From the NCBI GenBank assembly GCA_023666665.1, contig JAMPBN010000001.1, forward strand, positions 1,210,606-1,274,605: a DNA stretch of 64,000 bases. The letters run 5' to 3'. This DNA comes from Prevotella sp. Its GTDB lineage: Bacteria; Bacteroidota; Bacteroidia; Bacteroidales; Muribaculaceae. Positions 8,167 through 16,429 of the stretch are shown here, piece after piece; position 1 is the first letter of the stretch, and the number at the start of each line of letters is the position of its first letter. The notes under the pieces are model-generated. The model was given only the letters and a program-made list of their open reading frames with translations, searched no databases and had not been told where the DNA came from. Position numbers and translations under genes: made by a program.

Positions 8167-9412
8167 CTCAGCGCTGAGCCTCACCAAAGGCCTACTCTCC
8201 ACTGTCAGGGTCATACCCTCGCCGGCGCTGAGCAAAACCCGCCGGTTCGTCGACGGCCAGGCTCGGGCGCTCAAAAACGCCTGCCAATTCCAGCCGGCAG
8301 CCGAAAACTTCTGGTTCCACTGCGCCTCGCTCGGCGAATATGCCATTGCCCGGCCCCTTATGGCCGAACTCAAACGCCGCAAGCCCGACTGCCGCATTGC
8401 CCTAACCTTCTTCTCCTCAACCGGAGTAATGGCGCTGCGCCGCCGACCCAACCCCGATGCCGACTATGTCGGCTTCCTGCCCCTCGACACCGCCGCAAAC
8501 GCCTACTCGCTGCTCGACGCTTTCCGCCCCTCGGCAGCACTCTTTATGGTCAGCGAATACTGGCCCAACTACCTCGCCGAACTCAAGCGCCGCAACATAC
8601 CCACCTTCCTGGTGAGCTGCATCTTCACCGAAAACACCCCTCATTTCAAGCCGGTCATCGGCTCCATTTTCCGCGACTCGCTCCAAACCTACACCCGCAT
8701 CTACTGCCTCAACCACGCCTCGGTAGACGTTCTCAACCGTCTTGGCTACGACCGCGCCGTAGTCGAGGGCGACCCCCTGGTCGACAACGCCCTGCGCATT
8801 GCCGACACCAAATGGGACAGCCCCGCCCTGCGCCAGTTCTGCCACAAGGCCCCAACGCTCATATGCGGCTCTATCCACAACGGCGACGACATTGACCTCA
8901 TTGCCCGCGAAATCAACTCCCACCCCTCGCGCCGCTACCTCCTGGTGCCCCACGAGGTCGACGAAGCCAGCCTCCAGGACGTTGAAGAAGCCCTCGACGT
9001 GCATTCACGCCGACTCTCGCGCTACACCCCCACCATGGACGAAAACGTGCTGATTGTCGACAACATCGGCCAGCTCGCCTACCTCTACCGCTACGGCACT
9101 ATGGCCTACGTGGGCGGCGGATTCACCCGTCAGCTCCACTCCATCATCGAACCCGCCGTCTATGGCCTACCCATTGCCTTCGGGCCGCGCACCGAGCGCA
9201 AAGTCCTCGCCAAACTCCTGCTCAAACTCGGAGTGGCAACCACCACGGCAACCCCCGCGCAATTCGCCGAATGGGCCGACCGACTCTTCAACGCCCCGCG
9301 CACGCAGCTCGAAGAAATACGCGCAACCGCCCGCAAGTTCTGCGACGAACAGGCCGGCGCAACCCGACGCATAATATCCAACGTTCTCGAATGTCTAAAA
9401 CCGACCGACTGA
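8147..9412 (+). CDS. waaA: 3-deoxy-D-manno-octulosonic acid (Kdo) transferase
   Basis: 421 residues, GT30 family. It transfers Kdo from CMP-Kdo to lipid IVA at the inner membrane. Visible marks are an N-terminal basic/hydrophobic stretch, FWFHCASLGEYAIARPL (57-73), ALTFFSSTGV, and the C-terminal donor site around YVGGGFTRQLHSIIEPA. The start inside the HEAT gene is ATG AAG AAG AAG, and the end overlaps lpxL by 22 bases. It is the first member of a Kdo/lipid A run with lpxL, a kdsB-like gene and, beyond mutS, kdsD. Confidence 0.92.
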   Translation: MKKKLYNSALSLTKGLLSTVRVIPSPALSKTRRFVDGQARALKNACQFQPAAENFWFHCASLGEYAIARPLMAELKRRKPDCRIALTFFSSTGVMALRRRPNPDADYVGFLPLDTAANAYSLLDAFRPSAALFMVSEYWPNYLAELKRRNIPTFLVSCIFTENTPHFKPVIGSIFRDSLQTYTRIYCLNHASVDVLNRLGYDRAVVEGDPLVDNALRIADTKWDSPALRQFCHKAPTLICGSIHNGDDIDLIAREINSHPSRRYLLVPHEVDEASLQDVEEALDVHSRRLSRYTPTMDENVLIVDNIGQLAYLYRYGTMAYVGGGFTRQLHSIIEPAVYGLPIAFGPRTERKVLAKLLLKLGVATTTATPAQFAEWADRLFNAPRTQLEEIRATARKFCDEQAGATRRIISNVLECLKPTD

Positions 9413-10272
9413 TATACCTCGCCTGCAGCGCTCTGAGCCGACTGCCATGGTGGATGCTCTACGCCCTGAGCAGCTTCCTGGCCTGGCTCTGCTACACATT
9501 CCGCCTCTACCGCTACAAGGTGGTCATAGAAAACCTGCGCCTCGCATTCCCCGACATGTCGCCGCGCCAACGCCGGCGCATTGCCAGGCGCTTCTACCGC
9601 CACCTCGGCGACTCGCTCGTAGAGTCCGTCAAGCTACTCCACGTTTCCGACGAATCGCTGCGCCGCAAGGTGGAATTTGTCGGCTGGAACCAACTCGACC
9701 GCCAGCGCCGGGAGCACCGCTCCGTAGTCCTCTACCTCGGCCACTACGGCAACTGGGAGCTCGTCCCCACCATTGTTTGGGCCATCCCCGACGACTTTAT
9801 CAAAGGCCAAATCTACAAGCCCGCACACCACCCCACCGGAGTCGCCGTAATGGAAAAAATCCGCTCGCGTTTCGGAGCCGAAAACATCAACCAGGAACAC
9901 GCCTTCCTCCACCTCATCCGCCAGAACCGCGCCGGACACCTCACCTGCACCGGATTCATCGCCGACCAGCGGCCCAACGGCAACTTCAACCACTGGACCA
10001 CCTTTCTCGGACTCCCTACCGCTTACACCCCCGGAGGCGAAGAAATCGGCCGCCGAATCAACGCCGACTACTACTATATCGACCTCGAGGAAACCCGCCG
10101 GGGACACACGCGCCTCACCCTTATACCCATTACCCCCGACCCCGACGAACCCGACTACCCCATGACCGTCGGCTACCTCCGCCTACTCGAAAAAACCATA
10201 CGCCGCGACCCCGCCCTCTGGCTCTGGACCCACAAACGCTGGTCCGGCCAACTCCCCCCGCCAACCCCATAA
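9391..10272 (+). CDS. Lipid A acyltransferase, LpxL/HtrB family
   Basis: 293 residues. One hydrophobic N-terminal segment anchors it, and the acyltransferase motif HYGNWE gives the His118-x4-Glu123 pair of the LpxL/LpxM group, which adds secondary acyl chains to Kdo-lipid A. Position directly after waaA fits that order of reactions. The open frame extends further upstream, but the ATG at 9391 (MSKTDRL) gives the usual family start. The stop codon lies inside an AACCCCAT array. Confidence 0.88.
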   Translation: MSKTDRLIYLACSALSRLPWWMLYALSSFLAWLCYTFRLYRYKVVIENLRLAFPDMSPRQRRRIARRFYRHLGDSLVESVKLLHVSDESLRRKVEFVGWNQLDRQRREHRSVVLYLGHYGNWELVPTIVWAIPDDFIKGQIYKPAHHPTGVAVMEKIRSRFGAENINQEHAFLHLIRQNRAGHLTCTGFIADQRPNGNFNHWTTFLGLPTAYTPGGEEIGRRINADYYYIDLEETRRGHTRLTLIPITPDPDEPDYPMTVGYLRLLEKTIRRDPALWLWTHKRWSGQLPPPTP

Positions 10273-10308
10273 CCCCATAACCCCATAACCCTCGGGCAAA
10301 GCCCGAAT
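10263..10308. repeat. Octamer array AACCCCAT plus hairpin, lpxL/kdsB-like junction
   Basis: Three AACCCCAT units (10263-10286) contain the lpxL stop. They are followed by AACCC and a hairpin with arms TCGGGC (10292-10297) and GCCCGA (10301-10306). The 23 bases 10286-10308 are identical to 26903-26925, upstream of yebC. In both places the block ends within 10 bases of a start codon. Confidence 0.88.
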
Positions 10309-10312
10309 AACC

Positions 10313-11041
10313 ATGAAAATAGTTTGTGTTATACCCGCCCGCGCCGAAAGCAGTCGCTTCTTTGAAAAACCCCTGGCTCTAATTCTCGGCAAACCCATGA
10401 TTCAATGGGTCTACACCCACTGCGCCGAAGTAAAAGTGTTCAGCGAAGTCTACGTTGCCACCGACTCCGAAAAGATTGCCAAAGTCTGCAAATCTTTCGG
10501 CGCTCCCGTCATCATGACCCGCTCCGACCACGACACCGCCACCGAGCGACTTTACGAAGTCTCCACCAAGGTGCCCGCCGACCTCTACGTCATGGTCAAC
10601 GGCGACGAACCCCTCCTCTCCGAAGAGGCCATCGTTCAATGTATTCCCGCTGACCTCAACCCCGACGAACTCTTTGTCAGCAACCTGATGACCGACTTCA
10701 CCAACCCCGTGGAAGTCGTTGATGCCACCAACCTCAAAATCGTCACCGCTGCCGATAATCGCTGCCTCTTCATCTCACGCAGTCCCATACCCTACCCCAA
10801 AGGCTCCCTCGACGTTATCTACCACAAATTCGTCGGCGTCGGCGCGTTCACCCGCAAGGCCCTCGACTTCTACCACAATACCCCCCGCGGACCCATCGAA
10901 AAAGTCGAAGAGAACGACTCTTTCCGCTTCATCGAAAACCACGTCCCCATCTACTACTACAACTGCCACTGCAAAAGCCTCAGCGTTGACAACCGCAAAG
11001 ACATCGCCGGCGTTGAAGCCTATCTAACCTCCAACACCTAA
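10313..11041 (+). CDS. KdsB-like CMP-sugar synthetase
   Basis: 242 residues of the cytidylyltransferase fold. IPARAESSRFFEKPL (residues 7-21) is the nucleotide-binding loop, MVNGDEPLL (about 87-95) supplies the catalytic acid, and SRSPIPYP the sugar site. KdsB activates Kdo with CTP. The protein differs from usual Bacteroides KdsB: RAESSRFFEKP replaces RYASTRFPGKP, and the middle is remodelled. Its place between Kdo/lipid A genes supports CMP-Kdo synthesis, but another acidic sugar is possible. The stop lies in a CCTAACG array. Confidence 0.75.
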   Translation: MKIVCVIPARAESSRFFEKPLALILGKPMIQWVYTHCAEVKVFSEVYVATDSEKIAKVCKSFGAPVIMTRSDHDTATERLYEVSTKVPADLYVMVNGDEPLLSEEAIVQCIPADLNPDELFVSNLMTDFTNPVEVVDATNLKIVTAADNRCLFISRSPIPYPKGSLDVIYHKFVGVGAFTRKALDFYHNTPRGPIEKVEENDSFRFIENHVPIYYYNCHCKSLSVDNRKDIAGVEAYLTSNT

Positions 11042-11057
11042 CGCCTAACGCCTAATG
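11037..11057. repeat. Heptamer array CCTAACG spanning kdsB-like stop and GT9 start
   Basis: Three units: CCTAACG, CCTAACG, CCTAATG. The first carries the stop of the kdsB-like gene (11039-11041), and the third supplies the ATG of the glycosyltransferase (11055-11057). Confidence 0.88.
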
Positions 11058-12032
11058 CCCAACCTCCTCATCTTCCGACTCTCCGCCCTTGGCGACGTAG
11101 CTATGACTATTCCGGTCATCTACTCCGTTGCCAAACAATACCCCGACCTGCAGCTAACGGTCGTCACCCGGCCGTTCTTCCGCCGCATCTTCATCAATCC
11201 CCCCGCCAACATCAGCTTCATTGACTTCAACGCCAAGACCCTACGCGAACTCTTCGTCTTCATCAAGGCACTGAAAGCCAAACAATACTCCGCCGTGGCC
11301 GACCTCCACGACGTTATCCGCACCCGCGTCATTCGCTACGCCCTGCGCCTGAGGAGCCTCCCCATGGCCTCGGTCAATAAAGACCGCCGCGCACGCAAGC
11401 GCCTCACCAACGACAAGGAACGCACCTTCCAGCGCAACTACGTCGACCGCTACGCCGACGTGTTTGCCAGCCTCGGCTACCCCGTCAACGTCGACTTCAA
11501 GGGCTTCGGCGCCCCCCAAGACCAACGCGCCGGAGTCGGACTCGCGCCCTTTGCCCGCTACCAAACCAAAACCTACCCCCCGGAGCTAATGGAAGAAGTA
11601 GCCCGCGAACTCACCGACCGCAACATCCCCGTCTACCTTTTCGGCGCTCGCGGAGCCGAAGAAGAGCAGCTCAGTGAGTGGGTGCAGCGCAACCCCAAGC
11701 TCACCCTGATGGCCGGAAAACTCCCCCTCGAAGAAGAACTTCAAGCCATTGGCCGCCTCAAACTTATGGTCAGCATGGACTCTGCAAATATGCACCTGGC
11801 CTCACTCATGGGAACCCCGGTAGTCAGCATCTGGGGCTCCACGATTCCGCAATGCGGATTCCTCGGCTACGGCCAAAGCGCCGACAACGCCATCTGGCTC
11901 GACCTCGAATGCCAGCCATGCTCCGTGGCCGGACTACCCGAATGCCCCATCGGCCACTACGCCTGCCTTGAACGCCTCTCTCCCCAATCCATCACCAAAA
12001 AAATCCTCCAATTACTAATTACTAATTACTAA
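11055..12032 (+). CDS. GT9 (heptosyltransferase-type) glycosyltransferase
   Basis: 325 residues, glycosyltransferase family 9. The N-terminal Rossmann half starts LLIFRLSALGDVAMTIPV. The donor half carries APFARYQTKTYP, MDSANMHLASLMGTPVVSIWG and, near the end, CQPCS...CPIGHYACL. Enzymes of this family add ADP-activated heptose or other sugars to the lipopolysaccharide core. Its position after the Kdo genes fits core assembly; the sugar is unknown. The last residues, QLLITNY, are written by an AATTACT array. Confidence 0.87.
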   Translation: MPNLLIFRLSALGDVAMTIPVIYSVAKQYPDLQLTVVTRPFFRRIFINPPANISFIDFNAKTLRELFVFIKALKAKQYSAVADLHDVIRTRVIRYALRLRSLPMASVNKDRRARKRLTNDKERTFQRNYVDRYADVFASLGYPVNVDFKGFGAPQDQRAGVGLAPFARYQTKTYPPELMEEVARELTDRNIPVYLFGARGAEEEQLSEWVQRNPKLTLMAGKLPLEEELQAIGRLKLMVSMDSANMHLASLMGTPVVSIWGSTIPQCGFLGYGQSADNAIWLDLECQPCSVAGLPECPIGHYACLERLSPQSITKKILQLLITNY

Positions 12033-12036
12033 TTAC
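12010..12036. repeat. Heptamer array AATTACT, GT9/mutS junction
   Basis: Almost four perfect units; contains the GT9 stop (12030-12032) and ends 5 bases before the mutS ATG. Same unit as at 7626-7646. Confidence 0.9.
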
Positions 12037-12041
12037 CTAAG

Positions 12042-14663
12042 ATGGCCAAAAAAGTAGAAACCCCGCTGATGAAGCAATACTACGAAATGAAGCAGAAACA
12101 CCCCGACGCAGTGTTGCTGTTTCGCGTCGGCGACTTCTACGAAACCTACGACACCGATGCCGTCGTAGCCGCCGAAATCCTCGGCATCACGCTCACCCAC
12201 CGCTCCAACGGTGCCGCCGCAGCCACCGAAATGGCCGGATTCCCCCACCACGCCCTCGACACCTACCTCCCCAAGCTCGTCCGCGCAGGCAAGCGAGTGG
12301 CCATCTGCGAGCAACTTGAAGACCCCAAACTCGCCAAAAACAAAATCGTCAAGCGAGGCATCACCGAACTCGTCACCCCCGGCGTCAGCCTCAGCGATAA
12401 CTGCCTTGACCACCGCGAAAACAACTTCCTCGCCGCAATCCACATCATGGATCGCAAGCTCTGGGGCATGGCGCTGCTCGACATCTCTACCGGCGAATTT
12501 CTCTGCGCACAGGGTTCTCCCGAATACGTCGACAAACTCCTGGGCGGTTTCGCCCCCAAAGAACTCCTCCTTGAGCGCGGCCGACGCGCCGAAGCCGAAA
12601 GCGAACTCTCCACAAAATACCTCACTTTTGACCTCGACGACTGGATTTTCACCGCCGACTCAGCCAACTCGCGCCTGCTCAAGCAGTTTGAAACCGGCTC
12701 TCTCAAAGGTTTCGGAGTCGACGGCATGCCCGCCGCAATTATCGCCGCCGGAGCCATTCTACACTACCTCGACATCACCCAACACACCCTCCTGGGCCAC
12801 ATAACCTCCCTGCGACGCATCGAAGAGGAACGCTACGTACGCCTCGACAAGTTCACCATACGCAACCTCGAACTCGTCGCCCCCATGACCCCCGAGGGCA
12901 AGAGCCTCCGCGCCGTACTCGACCGCACCGTAACCCCCATGGGCGCCCGCACACTCCACCGCTGGCTCCTCTTCCCCCTGCGCGACCCCGCAGCAATCAA
13001 CCGCCGCCTCGACGTCGTTGAACACTTCTTCCGCGACCCCGATGCCCGCGACAACATCCGCCGCCTCATCGAGCAGGTCGGCGACCTCGAACGCCTCGTC
13101 TCCAAAGTCGCCGTTGGGCGCATCTCCCCCCGCGAAGTCGTGCAGCTGCGCAACGCCCTCGATGCCATCGAACCCGTCAAGGCCCTATGCTCCGCATCCG
13201 CCCAGCCAACCCTCGCCGGCTACGGCGACCAGCTCAACCCCTGCCCCGTAATCCGTAAACGCATTGCCCGCGAAATCGTCGACGATGCCCCCATCTCCGT
13301 CCAAAAAGGCTCCGTAATCCGCTCCGGCGTATCCGCCGAACTCGACGAGCTGCGCCAAATCGCCTTCCAGGGCAAAGACTACCTCCTCAAAATCCAGCAA
13401 CGCGAAATCGCCGCCACAGGCATCCCCTCCCTCAAAATCGCCTACAACAACGTCTTCGGCTACTACATCGAAGTCACCAACACACACCGCGACAAAGTCC
13501 CCGCCGACTGGATTCGCAAGCAAACCCTCGTCAACGCCGAGCGCTACATCACCCAGGAACTCAAAGAATACGAAGAGAAAATCCTCACCGCCCAAGACCG
13601 CATTCTCATCCTCGAGCAGCAACTCTTCAACGACGTTGTCAGCGCCCTGACCGAATACATTCCCGCCATTCAACTCAACGCCCGACTCATTGCCCGGCTT
13701 GACTGCCTGCTGTCGTTCACCCTCGTGGCCAAAGACTATAAATACACCCGCCCCATCGTCGACGACTCCCTCGAACTCTCCATCACCGAGGGCCGCCACC
13801 CCGTCATCGAGCGACAGCTGCCCATCGGCGAACCATACATCACCAACTCAGTAACCCTCAGCAACGACTCTCAGCAAATCATGATGATTACCGGACCCAA
13901 CATGTCCGGCAAATCCGCCCTGCTGCGCCAAACCGCCCTCAACGTCATCATGGCCCAGATGGGATGCTTCGTCGCCGCACAATCCGCCCGCATCGGAGTA
14001 GTCGACAAAGTCTTCACCCGCGTCGGAGCCTCCGACAATATCTCCCTGGGCGAATCAACCTTCATGGTCGAAATGAACGAAGCCGCCTCCATACTCAACA
14101 ACCTCTCCCAACGCTCACTCATCCTCTTCGACGAACTCGGGCGCGGCACCTCAACCTACGACGGCATCTCCATTGCCTGGGCCATCGTTGAATACCTCCA
14201 CCAGCACGGCACCCTCCACCCCAAAACCCTCTTCGCCACCCACTACCACGAACTCAACGAAATGGAGCAAACTTTCCCCCGCGTGGTCAACTACAACGTC
14301 TCCGTCAAAGAAATCGATGGCCGGGTAGTCTTTCTCCGCAAGCTCGCCCGAGGAGGCTCCGAACACTCCTTCGGCATCCACGTAGCCAAACTCGCCGGCA
14401 TGCCCGCAGCCATCGTCAAGCGAGCCAACGAAGTGCTCCGCCAGCTCGAAGACAACCTCCGAGGCGACCGCAAAATCGCAGACATCCAACCCGCCGCCCC
14501 AACCCAATCGCAAGACGGCGTGCAACTCACCTTCTTCCAGCTCGACGACCCCGTCCTCACCCAGATTCGCGACATGATTCTCAACATCGACATTGACCGC
14601 CTCACCCCCCTCGACGCCCTCAACAAACTCCACGACATCCGCTCCGCCCTCACCGGCAAATAA
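12042..14663 (+). CDS. mutS: DNA mismatch repair protein MutS
   Basis: 873 residues, full length. The N-terminal mismatch-reading domain has [11 protein letters not shown] with the Phe-x-Glu wedge. The clamp and lever domains follow. The ATPase has a Walker A in [13 protein letters not shown] (about 617), the signature region around [11 protein letters not shown], and a Walker B in [12 protein letters not shown] (about 693). It recognises mismatches and recruits MutL. It sits at the end of the Kdo run, probably co-transcribed from hisS. Confidence 0.97.
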   Translation: MAKKVETPLMKQYYEMKQKHPDAVLLFRVGDFYETYDTDAVVAAEILGITLTHRSNGAAAATEMAGFPHHALDTYLPKLVRAGKRVAICEQLEDPKLAKNKIVKRGITELVTPGVSLSDNCLDHRENNFLAAIHIMDRKLWGMALLDISTGEFLCAQGSPEYVDKLLGGFAPKELLLERGRRAEAESELSTKYLTFDLDDWIFTADSANSRLLKQFETGSLKGFGVDGMPAAIIAAGAILHYLDITQHTLLGHITSLRRIEEERYVRLDKFTIRNLELVAPMTPEGKSLRAVLDRTVTPMGARTLHRWLLFPLRDPAAINRRLDVVEHFFRDPDARDNIRRLIEQVGDLERLVSKVAVGRISPREVVQLRNALDAIEPVKALCSASAQPTLAGYGDQLNPCPVIRKRIAREIVDDAPISVQKGSVIRSGVSAELDELRQIAFQGKDYLLKIQQREIAATGIPSLKIAYNNVFGYYIEVTNTHRDKVPADWIRKQTLVNAERYITQELKEYEEKILTAQDRILILEQQLFNDVVSALTEYIPAIQLNARLIARLDCLLSFTLVAKDYKYTRPIVDDSLELSITEGRHPVIERQLPIGEPYITNSVTLSNDSQQIMMITGPNMSGKSALLRQTALNVIMAQMGCFVAAQSARIGVVDKVFTRVGASDNISLGESTFMVEMNEAASILNNLSQRSLILFDELGRGTSTYDGISIAWAIVEYLHQHGTLHPKTLFATHYHELNEMEQTFPRVVNYNVSVKEIDGRVVFLRKLARGGSEHSFGIHVAKLAGMPAAIVKRANEVLRQLEDNLRGDRKIADIQPAAPTQSQDGVQLTFFQLDDPVLTQIRDMILNIDIDRLTPLDALNKLHDIRSALTGK

Positions 14664-14706
14664 TCCACATCCCCACATTAAATTTCCACATTCCAACATT
14701 TTTTCG

Positions 14707-14714
14707 TAACTTTG
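14707..14714 (+). promoter_or_regulatory. -7 box (TAACTTTG) of kdsD-ribH-WbqC operon
   Basis: Lies 26 bases before the kdsD ATG. The short gap after mutS also holds degenerate TCCACAT/CCCCACA heptamers (about 14666-14700). Confidence 0.6.
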
Positions 14715-14740
14715 CGCCCGAAAATCTTTAGCATTCACAC

Positions 14741-15349
14741 ATGGACGAACTCCGGAATCTTCAAAAAATACTCGCTGCTGAGTCTCAAGCAATTGCAAAA
14801 GTACCCCTGACTGCCGAATACTCCGCAGCCCTGGATCTGATTCAACACCACGTTTGCGACCTCGGAGGCAAGGTCGTGGCTTCCGGTATGGGCAAAGCCG
14901 GACAAATCGCCTCCAACATCGCCTCAACATTCGCATCTACCGGCATCCCCGCAGTCAACATCAACCCCGCCGAAGCTCAACACGGCGACCTCGGAGTACT
15001 CCAGCCCAACGACGTTATGCTACTGATTTCCAACTCCGGGCGCACCGACGAAATTCTCCGGCTCTACGAAATTGCCCGCATGCTCTACCCCAAGATGCGA
15101 GCCATCGTAATCACCGCCGAACCCTCCTGCCCCCTCGCCCAGATGCCCGACACCGTCAGCATCTTCACCGGACACCCCGCCGAAGTCTGCCCCCTCGGAG
15201 TCACTCCAACCACCTCAATCACCGCAATGACCGTGATTGGCCACCTCCTCATCATCGGCATGATGCTACGCACCGGATTCACTCGCGAACAATACGCCGT
15301 ACGCCACCAAGGAGGCTCACTCGGCGAAAAACTACGCTCCGAACTATGA
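14741..15349 (+). CDS. kdsD: Arabinose-5-phosphate isomerase without CBS domains
   Basis: 202 residues, a single SIS domain of the KpsF/GutQ type that turns ribulose-5-phosphate into arabinose-5-phosphate, the first step of Kdo synthesis. GMGKAGQIASN (50-60) and ISNSGRTDEI (95-104) are the sugar-phosphate loops. The CBS pair present in E. coli KdsD is absent, as in several Bacteroidetes. The stop overlaps the ribH start. Other sugar-phosphate isomerases share the fold, but the Kdo genes nearby favour this role. Confidence 0.85.
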   Translation: MDELRNLQKILAAESQAIAKVPLTAEYSAALDLIQHHVCDLGGKVVASGMGKAGQIASNIASTFASTGIPAVNINPAEAQHGDLGVLQPNDVMLLISNSGRTDEILRLYEIARMLYPKMRAIVITAEPSCPLAQMPDTVSIFTGHPAEVCPLGVTPTTSITAMTVIGHLLIIGMMLRTGFTREQYAVRHQGGSLGEKLRSEL

Positions 15350-15810
15350 CCGGTGGCTACAACCCCTCCCGGCTCGATGCCCGAGGCATGCGCATAGCCA
15401 TTGTGTGCACCCAGTGGAACGAACACATCACCACCCTCCTCGCCGACGGTGCCAACCAAACCCTCGCCGATGCCGGAGCCGACACCGAAACATTCATCGT
15501 ACCCGGAGCCATTGAACTCACCTACGCCGCCCAACGCATCATCGACTCCCGGCAATTCGATGCCGTCATTGTCTTCGGCTGCGTCATCAAAGGCGAAACC
15601 CCACACTTTGACTACGTCTGCCAAAGCGTCACCCAAGGCATTACCGCCCTCAACGCCGACGGCCCCATACCCGTGATATTCGGAGTCCTCACCGTGCTCA
15701 ACCTCCAGCAAGCACTTGACCGCTGCGGAGGCCCCGCAGGCCACAAAGGCATCGAGGCAGCCCAAACCGCCATATCAATGGTCGACTTTTCGCGCCGATT
15801 CGATGACTGA
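15346..15810 (+). CDS. ribH: 6,7-dimethyl-8-ribityllumazine synthase
   Basis: 154 residues. It makes the lumazine precursor of riboflavin and normally assembles into pentamers or icosahedra. Diagnostic parts are QWNEHIT near the start, VPGAIELTYAAQR, and GCVIKGETPHFDYVC with the catalytic His. ATG 15346 was chosen because it overlaps the kdsD stop as ATGA and gives the family length; the open frame extends further up inside kdsD. Confidence 0.93.
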   Translation: MTGGYNPSRLDARGMRIAIVCTQWNEHITTLLADGANQTLADAGADTETFIVPGAIELTYAAQRIIDSRQFDAVIVFGCVIKGETPHFDYVCQSVTQGITALNADGPIPVIFGVLTVLNLQQALDRCGGPAGHKGIEAAQTAISMVDFSRRFDD

Positions 15811-16405
15811 CCCCGAGCAGCTCATTCTACCCTGTCGGCTCGCACCCCCTATTCCATACTACCGCGCCATGGCTCTCCACCCCGGACCCGTGGCCGTCAA
15901 CCTTGCCGAACGCTTCGACAAACGCTGCAAAGCCGCCCACCGGTTCACCATTGCCGACACCCGAGGCCCCCTCGACCTCACCGTTCCCATCGAAAAACCC
16001 TACGGAGCAACCTGGGCCGACACCCGCATCAGCCTCCACGGAAACTGGTGGGAACTTATGACTCGCGCCCTCGAAAGCGCCTACGGCCGCACCCCCTACT
16101 TTGAATTCTACGCCGACGACTTCCTCCCCCTCCTCTCCAACCCCGACCACTTCACCACCGTCGCCGTCCTCGTCGCAGACTTCGACCGCGCCATCCGCCG
16201 CGCCCTCTTTCTCCCCACCCAAGTAACCTACATCCACTCCCCACTGTCCACCGTCCACTGCCCACTGCCCACTGCCCACTGCCCCACCTACTGGCAGGTG
16301 CGCGCCCAAACACTCGGCTTCATCCCCGGCCTCAGCATCCTCGACCTCATCTTCAACCTCGGCCCCGAATCCCTGGCAATTTTAACCAAAGACAACGGCG
16401 CATAG
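15803..16405 (+). CDS. WbqC-family protein with a heptamer-array insertion
   Basis: 200 residues, WbqC-like family of unknown biochemical role, often near surface-sugar genes. The core LAERFDKRCKAAHRFTIAD, LDLTVPIEK and the TPYFEFYADDFLPLL stretch is recognisable. Around residues 143-161 the protein reads IHSPLSTVHCPLPTAHCP. This stretch is encoded by seven to eight 7-base units and is absent from the family as I know it. The start at 15803 overlaps the ribH stop by 8 bases. Confidence 0.8.
   Translation: MTDPEQLILPCRLAPPIPYYRAMALHPGPVAVNLAERFDKRCKAAHRFTIADTRGPLDLTVPIEKPYGATWADTRISLHGNWWELMTRALESAYGRTPYFEFYADDFLPLLSNPDHFTTVAVLVADFDRAIRRALFLPTQVTYIHSPLSTVHCPLPTAHCPTYWQVRAQTLGFIPGLSILDLIFNLGPESLAILTKDNGA
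16231..16286. repeat. Heptamer array TGCCCAC inside the WbqC-like gene
   Basis: Eight 7-base steps in register (CATCCAC, TCCCCAC, TGTCCAC, CGTCCAC, three TGCCCAC, TGCCCCA). The same unit as the array at 1295-1320. It has no stop in any frame, so the reading frame stays open. Confidence 0.88.
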
Positions 16406-16429
16406 CACCCAAAACTTATTACTTGGTAA

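Noticed and set aside
12263..12757. Ser/Arg-rich frames opposite mutS
   Set aside because: Low-complexity shadows of mutS codons.
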